From contig JBDTLT010000318.1 of the NCBI GenBank assembly GCA_039934635.1, forward strand, positions 1 to 5,380: DNA of 5,380 nucleotides, given 5' to 3'. The DNA comes from DATLFA01 sp039934635 (GTDB taxonomy: Bacteria; Actinomycetota; Acidimicrobiia; Acidimicrobiales; WLNW01). The notes beneath the pieces are model-generated. The model was not told the DNA's origin. It did not search any database and saw only the letters and a program-made list of their open reading frames with translations. Position 1 is the stretch's first letter. Each line of letters opens with the position of its first letter. The position numbers and the translations under genes were made by a program. Shown in pieces: positions 4,996 through 5,380 of this stretch.

Positions 4996-5380
4996 TGAAA
5001 GATCTCAACGGCAAGGTCGCGGTCATCACCGGTGGCGCAGGTGGCATCGGCCGAGCGATGGGCGAACGATTCGCGCAAGAGGGCATGAAGCTCGTGCTCG
5101 CCGACATCCATCAACCGACGCTCGACACCACCGTAGAAGAGCTGCGCGGTTCGGGCATCGACGTCATCGGTGTCGTCACCGATGTCTCCAAGCTCGAGTC
5201 CGTCGAGGCATTGCGCGACGCCACACTCGAGCGCTTTGGCGCGGTGCACGTCGTATGCAACAACGCCGGCGTGGCCTCGGGCGCGCACGGGCATGTGTGG
5301 GAACACGAGATCAACGACTGGCGCTTCGCGTTCAGCGTGCACGTCTACGGCGTGATCAACGGCATCAACGCGTTCGTGCC
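4995..5380 (+). CDS. Short-chain dehydrogenase/reductase, NAD-type (C-terminus outside window)
   Basis: The first 128 residues of a classical SDR are present. The cofactor-binding motif TGGAGGIG is at 12-19. D37 at the end of strand 2 (LVLADI) favours NAD(H) over NADP(H). D63-V64 is the adenine-contacting pair, and NNAG is at 89-92. In the helix that normally carries the tetrad Asn, the sequence is DWRFAFSVHVYGVINGI (108-124), so H116 sits where most classical SDRs have Asn in a VNLxG motif. The Ser and YxxxK catalytic residues lie beyond the window. The ATG at 4995 overlaps the VOC stop and is preceded by GAAAGG (4982-4987) with a seven-base spacer, a good ribosome-binding site. The gene likely oxidises or reduces an alcohol/ketone intermediate of the same pathway, a guess from context only. 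Confidence 0.93.
   Translation, partial: MKDLNGKVAVITGGAGGIGRAMGERFAQEGMKLVLADIHQPTLDTTVEELRGSGIDVIGVVTDVSKLESVEALRDATLERFGAVHVVCNNAGVASGAHGHVWEHEINDWRFAFSVHVYGVINGINAFV

Overview
The window looks like chromosomal DNA from a high-GC Gram-positive bacterium, most likely an actinobacterium. The reasons are the strong G/C bias at third codon positions, the TGA-rich stop usage, GTG starts, a secreted glycine-rich/fibronectin-III protein, and a catabolic-type cluster of amidohydrolases, TetR, VOC and SDR genes. Assignment below phylum is not possible from the sequence alone; an Acidimicrobiia-like lineage is only a guess.

Layout from left to right. Positions 1-1145 (minus strand) hold the N-terminal 381 codons of a secreted protein: GTG start, signal peptide, a long glycine-rich domain, then a fibronectin type III domain cut by the window edge. 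Positions 1146-1279 are a short intergenic region with a possible promoter, an imperfect palindrome, a perfect 12-bp palindrome and a hairpin just after the next gene. Positions 1280-4497 are a compact minus-strand operon, read right to left: a COG2159-type amidohydrolase (3226-4497), a second paralogous amidohydrolase (1897-3198) and a TetR-family repressor (1280-1900) whose GTG start overlaps the preceding stop in a GTGA arrangement. A 63-bp divergent intergenic region (4498-4560) carries a 17-bp TetR-style palindrome. Rightward from it run a small VOC/glyoxalase-fold protein (4561-4995) and, with a one-base overlap, a short-chain dehydrogenase/reductase (4995 to beyond the window end).

The five genes around the divergent promoter look like one regulon for conversion of a small organic, possibly aromatic or acidic, substrate. 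Two metal-dependent TIM-barrel hydrolases or decarboxylases, a VOC protein and an NAD-type oxidoreductase would be controlled by the repressor encoded at the far end of the operon. The substrate cannot be read from the sequence. Several catalytic positions differ from the best-known relatives: a Glu in place of the decarboxylase His in both amidohydrolases, non-canonical metal-ligand positions in the VOC protein, and a His in place of the usual tetrad Asn in the SDR. The chemistry may therefore be unlike the textbook members. No RNA genes, mobile elements or CRISPR arrays were seen.
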